A stretch of DNA of 64,000 nt, from the NCBI RefSeq assembly GCF_007827975.1, contig NZ_VITT01000025.1; one strand, given 5' to 3'. Under the pieces are notes generated by a model. It did no database searches, was not told the origin of the DNA, and saw only the letters and a program-made list of their open reading frames with translations. The first letter of the stretch is position 1. The number at the start of each line of letters is the position of its first letter. This stretch comes from Nitrospirillum viridazoti (GTDB taxonomy: Bacteria; Pseudomonadota; Alphaproteobacteria; Azospirillales; Azospirillaceae). The translations under genes were made by a program, and so were the position numbers. Of this stretch, positions 60,640 through 64,000 are shown piece by piece.

Positions 60640-60826
60640 GCCCTGGTCCCCATGCGCTTATTTCGTGTGAGGATGCCCCCGCATCAGGGCGCCAGTGTGC
60701 CCCAAGCCCAGGCCGGCGCCAACGCCGATGCGGGGGGCCCATGCGGGCGGGCCGCTTGACGACGGGGCGCCCAAGGTCGATCTAAGCGCCTGTTCCGTCA
60801 TCCACGCCTTGCCAGGGAGAGGCTCC

Positions 60827-61912
60827 ATGGGCATCGCCGTTCGCCAGCCTGCCCCGCGCAACGCATCCATCCGCACGGCGCCCATCCGCACCTCTGCCGG
60901 CCTGGTCGAGGCCGGACTGGCCGAGGCCAGCGCCCTGCCCGTCCTGGAACAGGTGGCGGCCAGCTTCGCCGTCTCCGTCACCGACCAGATGGCCGGCCTG
61001 ATCGACCCCACCGACCCGAACGACCCTGTGGCCCGCCAGTTCATCCCGGCGGGGGAGGAGCTGCGGACCACGCCCGGCGAACTGGCCGACCCCATCGGCG
61101 ACGGGCCGCACAGCCCGGTGAAGGGCATCGTCCACCGCTATCGCGACCGCGTGCTGCTGAAGGCCGTCAACGTCTGCCCGGTCTATTGCCGCTTCTGCTT
61201 CCGGCGGGAGATGGTGGGCCCGGGCAGCGAGACCCTGGACGGGGCGGAGCTGGACGCCGGCCTCGCCTATATCGCCGAACACGAGGAGGTGTGGGAGGTC
61301 ATCCTGACCGGGGGCGACCCCCTGATCCTCTCGCCCCGCCGCCTGGCCGAGATCGTCACCCGCCTGGACGCCATCCCCCATATCGGCATCGTCCGTTTCC
61401 ATACCCGCGTGCCGGTGGTGGACCCCGACCGCGTGACGCCGGAACTGGTGGCGGCCCTGAAAGGCAAACGCATCGCCAGCTGGCTGATGCTGCACGCCAA
61501 CCATTGGCGCGAGCTGAACGACACGGCGCGCAGCGCCATCGCCCGCCTGGTCGACGCCGGCATCCCGCTGCTGTCGCAGACCGTGCTGCTGAAGGGCGTC
61601 AACGATGACGCCGAGACCCTGACCCGGACCTTCCGCGCCCTGGTCCAGGCGCGGGTGAAGCCGCACTACCTGCACCAGGGGGATTTGGCCAAGGGCACCA
61701 GCCATTTCCGCACGACGATCCAGCGCGGCCGCGCCCTGATGCGCGAGTTGCGCGGCGACGTCTCCGGCCTGTGCCAGCCCACCTATGTGCTGGACATCCC
61801 CGGCGGCCACGGCAAGGTGCCCCTGACCGCCGACTACCTGGCCCCCGACGGCGAAGGCGGCTGGACCGTCACCGACCCACGCGGCGGCCGGCACGCCTAT
61901 AGCGAAGAGTAG
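60827..61912 (+). CDS. Lysine-2,3-aminomutase-like radical SAM enzyme (EpmB-like)
   Basis: The 361-residue protein has the radical-SAM motif CPVYCRFC (Cys117, Cys121, Cys124), the aminomutase block LTGGDPLILSPRRL, FHTRVPVVDP, NHWRELN and PHYLHQGDLAKGTSHFRTT for PLP. It is shorter than clostridial KamA, about the size of EpmB, which makes beta-lysine for elongation factor P. Neither efp nor epmA is nearby, so the role in EF-P modification is inferred. ATG 60827 follows GGGAGAGG at 5 bp. Confidence 0.88.
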   Translation: MGIAVRQPAPRNASIRTAPIRTSAGLVEAGLAEASALPVLEQVAASFAVSVTDQMAGLIDPTDPNDPVARQFIPAGEELRTTPGELADPIGDGPHSPVKGIVHRYRDRVLLKAVNVCPVYCRFCFRREMVGPGSETLDGAELDAGLAYIAEHEEVWEVILTGGDPLILSPRRLAEIVTRLDAIPHIGIVRFHTRVPVVDPDRVTPELVAALKGKRIASWLMLHANHWRELNDTARSAIARLVDAGIPLLSQTVLLKGVNDDAETLTRTFRALVQARVKPHYLHQGDLAKGTSHFRTTIQRGRALMRELRGDVSGLCQPTYVLDIPGGHGKVPLTADYLAPDGEGGWTVTDPRGGRHAYSEE

Positions 61913-61920
61913 TTTTAAAA

Positions 61921-62051
61921 CTCCCTCAGCGCCGGGCGCGGCCATCCGGCCGCTAGGCTCGTCCCTCCCTTTTCAGTCCGCTGATGCTCCCCGAAAAGGT
62001 CCGGCGGCCGCAGTCGCGGCCTACAGCGGCATGATTCAAAATCATGCCGCC
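61921..62051 (+). repeat. Dispersed intergenic repeat, copy E
   Basis: CTCCCTCAGCGCCGGGCGCG, GCCATCCGGCCGCTAGGC, TTTCAGTCCGCTGATGCTCC, CCGAAAAGGTCCGGCGG, CCGCAGTCGCGGCCTA, then hairpin GCGGCATGAT-TCAAA-ATCATGCCGC. It starts 8 bp after the aminomutase stop and fills the convergent gap to the DUF599 gene. Confidence 0.87.
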
Positions 62052-62058
62052 GGTGGGA

Positions 62059-62805
62059 TTAGCCCCCTTCGGGCGGCAAGGGCCGGGTGCGCTCCGGCAG
62101 CACCATGCGCACCGCCGTGCCGAAGCGACGCACGGCGTGGAAGGCGCGGGAATGGAAGTGGCGGCGGATCAGCACCACGATCACCAGGGAGGTGGAGGCC
62201 ATGAAGGCCAGGGGGTGGACGAACCAGCCCAGGGCCGCGAAGCCGAAGTAATAAGCCCTTACCCCGGCGTTGAAGCTCTGCACCGCCAGGGACAGCAGGG
62301 CCGCCGCCGCGTCCGCCGCCTCTTCCACATCCACGCTGGGCGGGTGGTTGGTGGCGTCGGGCATGGCGCCGATCAGGGCGCAGGTATAGTTGTACTGCCG
62401 CACCGCCCAGGTGAACTGAAAGAAGGCGTAGACCAGCACGCCCAGCAACAGGAACAGCTTCACCTCCACCAGGGCACCCGACGCGGTGCTGGTGACGTGC
62501 ATCTTTTCCACCAGGGCCGCCAGTCGGTCGGCGTTCACCAGCGCGCTAAGGTCGCCGGCGATCAGCAGCACGGTGGTGGAGGCGAAGAAGGATACGCTCT
62601 GGATCAGATGGCCCAGCAACTGGCCGTCCAGCAGGCGGGTGTCGCGCGCCTGCATGTTGCGCATCCACACCTCGCGCACCGTGCGCATGTGCAGGTTCAG
62701 GCTGGCCGGCGCCCCCGGCAGACGGAAGATGATGTTATAGCCGCCCCACAACACGAAGAAGGTGGTGAGGGCCAGAAGGTCCAGCGGCGCCAGGTCGAAG
62801 GGCAT
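62059..62805 (-). CDS. DUF599 family membrane protein
   Basis: The 248-residue protein has four membrane helices: LLALTTFFVLWGGYNIIF at the start, SFFASTTVLLIAGDL, LFLLLGVLVYAFFQFTWAV and FAALGWFVHPLAFMASTSLV near the end. RQYNYTCALIGAMP and FNAGVRAYYFGFAAL are DUF599 landmarks. Function unknown. ATG 62805 gives the standard MPFDLAPLD start; GTG 62838 is upstream in frame. No ribosome site is evident. Confidence 0.85.
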   Translation of the reverse strand: MPFDLAPLDLLALTTFFVLWGGYNIIFRLPGAPASLNLHMRTVREVWMRNMQARDTRLLDGQLLGHLIQSVSFFASTTVLLIAGDLSALVNADRLAALVEKMHVTSTASGALVEVKLFLLLGVLVYAFFQFTWAVRQYNYTCALIGAMPDATNHPPSVDVEEAADAAAALLSLAVQSFNAGVRAYYFGFAALGWFVHPLAFMASTSLVIVVLIRRHFHSRAFHAVRRFGTAVRMVLPERTRPLPPEGG

Positions 62806-62982
62806 GGGCGGAGCTGCGGTCGGAGGATGGAAGGCCACGCATCATGCCTTGAGCCCGTCCGCCAGGCGAGAGGAAGCTTGAGGGCCGGTGACAGCAACGG
62901 CCTGCGGTAACCAGCCATCGACAGGCGCCGGGACCCAGGCGTATGAGCGATATAGATTCACAACTTCAATGACAGGATCGCG

Positions 62983-63552
62983 ATGTCGCTGAAAATCGGT
63001 AAACCTTTGCTCGCAGCACTGTTCGCCACGACCATCCTTCTGGGGTGCGCCACCGGTGAGGCCAGCAAGGACATCGTGTTTGGCGCCGACAGCAAAAAGG
63101 CGATTATCGTCCTGGGTTGGGAAGGCCTGGACCAATACGGAGCCACCTCCCTGCGGATGCAGTTCCGAGGCACCAGCATGCTGGGCCCCTTCGACGATCG
63201 CTATTTCAGTCTGGCCAATGGTAAGGGCCTGGTGGAACGGCAGCCGACCGAATACTTCGTGGCTGAGGTGGACCCGGGCTATTACGTCGTCGATTCTGTG
63301 GATGTCCGTTGGTCCCGGGAAGTGATCGTCCGGATGTGCAAGGGCACGATCAAGTTCTACCTGGCACCGGGTAAGGTCACCTATATCGGCAACTTCGCCT
63401 CGACCTATGGCGGGGCCGCCGTCACGTCGGCCAAACCACATCCCCAAGCCGCCGCCGCCAAGCTGGCAGAGTTTCCCCACATCACTCAGCCCATGACGAT
63501 GGCAGCCGTGAGCAACGTCCCCTATCCCAAGCGGGAAGATTGCAAACTGTAG
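62983..63552 (+). CDS. Putative lipoprotein
   Basis: The 189-residue protein has a lipoprotein signal (LLAALFATTILLGC, lipobox LLGC with cysteine 22). The mature part is beta-rich: IIVLGWEGLDQYGATSLRMQ, EYFVAEVDPGYYVVDSVDVR and APGKVTYIGNFAS, reminiscent of DUF2846-like periplasmic lipoproteins but not assignable. It is slightly lower in GC than neighbours. The convergent maiA-like gene ends 8 bp after it. Confidence 0.7.
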   Translation: MSLKIGKPLLAALFATTILLGCATGEASKDIVFGADSKKAIIVLGWEGLDQYGATSLRMQFRGTSMLGPFDDRYFSLANGKGLVERQPTEYFVAEVDPGYYVVDSVDVRWSREVIVRMCKGTIKFYLAPGKVTYIGNFASTYGGAAVTSAKPHPQAAAAKLAEFPHITQPMTMAAVSNVPYPKREDCKL

Positions 63553-63559
63553 GCGCCGT

Positions 63560-64000
63560 TCATGTCGGCGGCGCGTCGGCCTGGCGGTCGGGGGCCGCGC
63601 CGGCGAAGGCCGGCAGGGCCAGGCAGGCCTGGTCGATGGCCACCAGGGTGGGGCAGGCGGACAGGTCGGCGTTGAAGCGCCGGGCGTTGAACATCTGCGG
63701 CACCAGGGTCAGGTCCGCCAGGCCAGGCGTGTCGCCGAAGCAGAAGCGGCCGGCATGGGGCTTCACCATCGCCTCCACCGCCGCCAGGCCGGTTTCCATC
63801 CAGTGGCGCACCCAGCGGCCGGCCCGTTCCTCATCTACGCCCATCTCACCCTTCAGGTATTTCTGGACCCGCAGGTTGTTGATGGGATGGATGTCGCAGG
63901 CGATGGCCAGGGCCACGGCACGCGCCTGGGCCCGGGCGATGGGGTCGGCCGGCAGCAGGGCGGGGGTGGGGTGAACCTCATCCAAGTATTCCACGATGGC
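63560..64000 (-). CDS. maiA: Maleylacetoacetate isomerase/GST, C-terminal part (cut by window edge)
   Basis: The frame runs off the right edge, so the N-terminal thioredoxin domain is missing. The visible 147 residues contain AIVEYLDEVHP and AIACDIHPINNLRVQKYL, diagnostic of zeta-class GST/maleylacetoacetate isomerase, which uses glutathione to isomerise maleylacetoacetate in tyrosine and homogentisate breakdown. GLADLTLVPQMFNARRF follows. No other tyrosine-catabolic gene is in view. Confidence 0.9.
   Translation of the reverse strand, partial: AIVEYLDEVHPTPALLPADPIARAQARAVALAIACDIHPINNLRVQKYLKGEMGVDEERAGRWVRHWMETGLAAVEAMVKPHAGRFCFGDTPGLADLTLVPQMFNARRFNADLSACPTLVAIDQACLALPAFAGAAPDRQADAPPT

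Overview
This window comes from a GC-rich alphaproteobacterium, most likely Rhodospirillales/Azospirillaceae. The inference rests on gene families typical of that group: a class I LysRS, a MeaB GTPase, a DUF971-Trm112-Lon-substrate-domain-YbbN cluster, a TipF-like EAL protein and a PspF/PspABC operon. It is chromosomal in character: mostly housekeeping genes, with short accessory stretches. No insertion sequence, prophage or CRISPR array was found.

Layout. 1-2.0 kb: end of an unknown gene, then an immunity gene and a polymorphic toxin. 2.2-12.9 kb: DinG-type helicase, DUF952 protein, pyrD, TipF-like EAL protein, HAD hydrolase, GIN-domain envelope protein, PAS histidine kinase. 13-17 kb: ATM1-type ABC exporter, ParDE-like toxin-antitoxin pair, meaB. 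17.4-21.7 kb: rpmB, queuosine pair yhhQ-tgt, lysK. 21.8-27.8 kb: threonine aldolase, MarC protein, AidB-like dehydrogenase, PBP1A. 28.2-31.8 kb: phage-shock (Psp) locus with sigma-54 promoter and probable enhancer, a 56-residue first gene, pspA, pspB, pspC and two extra PspB-like genes. 31.9-37.7 kb: frameshifted solute-binding protein, scoAB, second MarC, DUF971-to-ybbN cluster. 37.9-38.3 kb: two identical tRNA-Gly genes. 38.4-52 kb: accessory metabolism and regulators (MFS, LysR x2, tautomerase, SDR x3, TetR, ZntB, DMT exporter, GIY-YIG, HEAT, GST). 52-64 kb: GH31 glycosidase, pirin, a membrane protein/HTH pair with an operator array, FliL-like protein, tRNA-Arg followed by an AT-richer LOG gene, S9 peptidase, lysine-2,3-aminomutase-like protein, DUF599 protein, a lipoprotein and a truncated maiA.

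The most unusual things seen are these. (1) A dispersed intergenic repeat of about 100-130 bp, with five long and three partial copies, often starting just after stop codons and ending in a strong hairpin. (2) An expanded Psp operon with three PspB-like proteins, one carrying a PspC-type tail. (3) A toxin whose C-terminal domain and immunity gene have a base composition unlike the toxin's own N-terminus. (4) Tandem duplications of gene 3' ends including the stop codon, one giving TAG, TAA and TGA in one frame. (5) Several clear palindromic operators beside local regulators. No complete new defence or biosynthetic system could be demonstrated. All calls come from reading the sequence; no database search was run.
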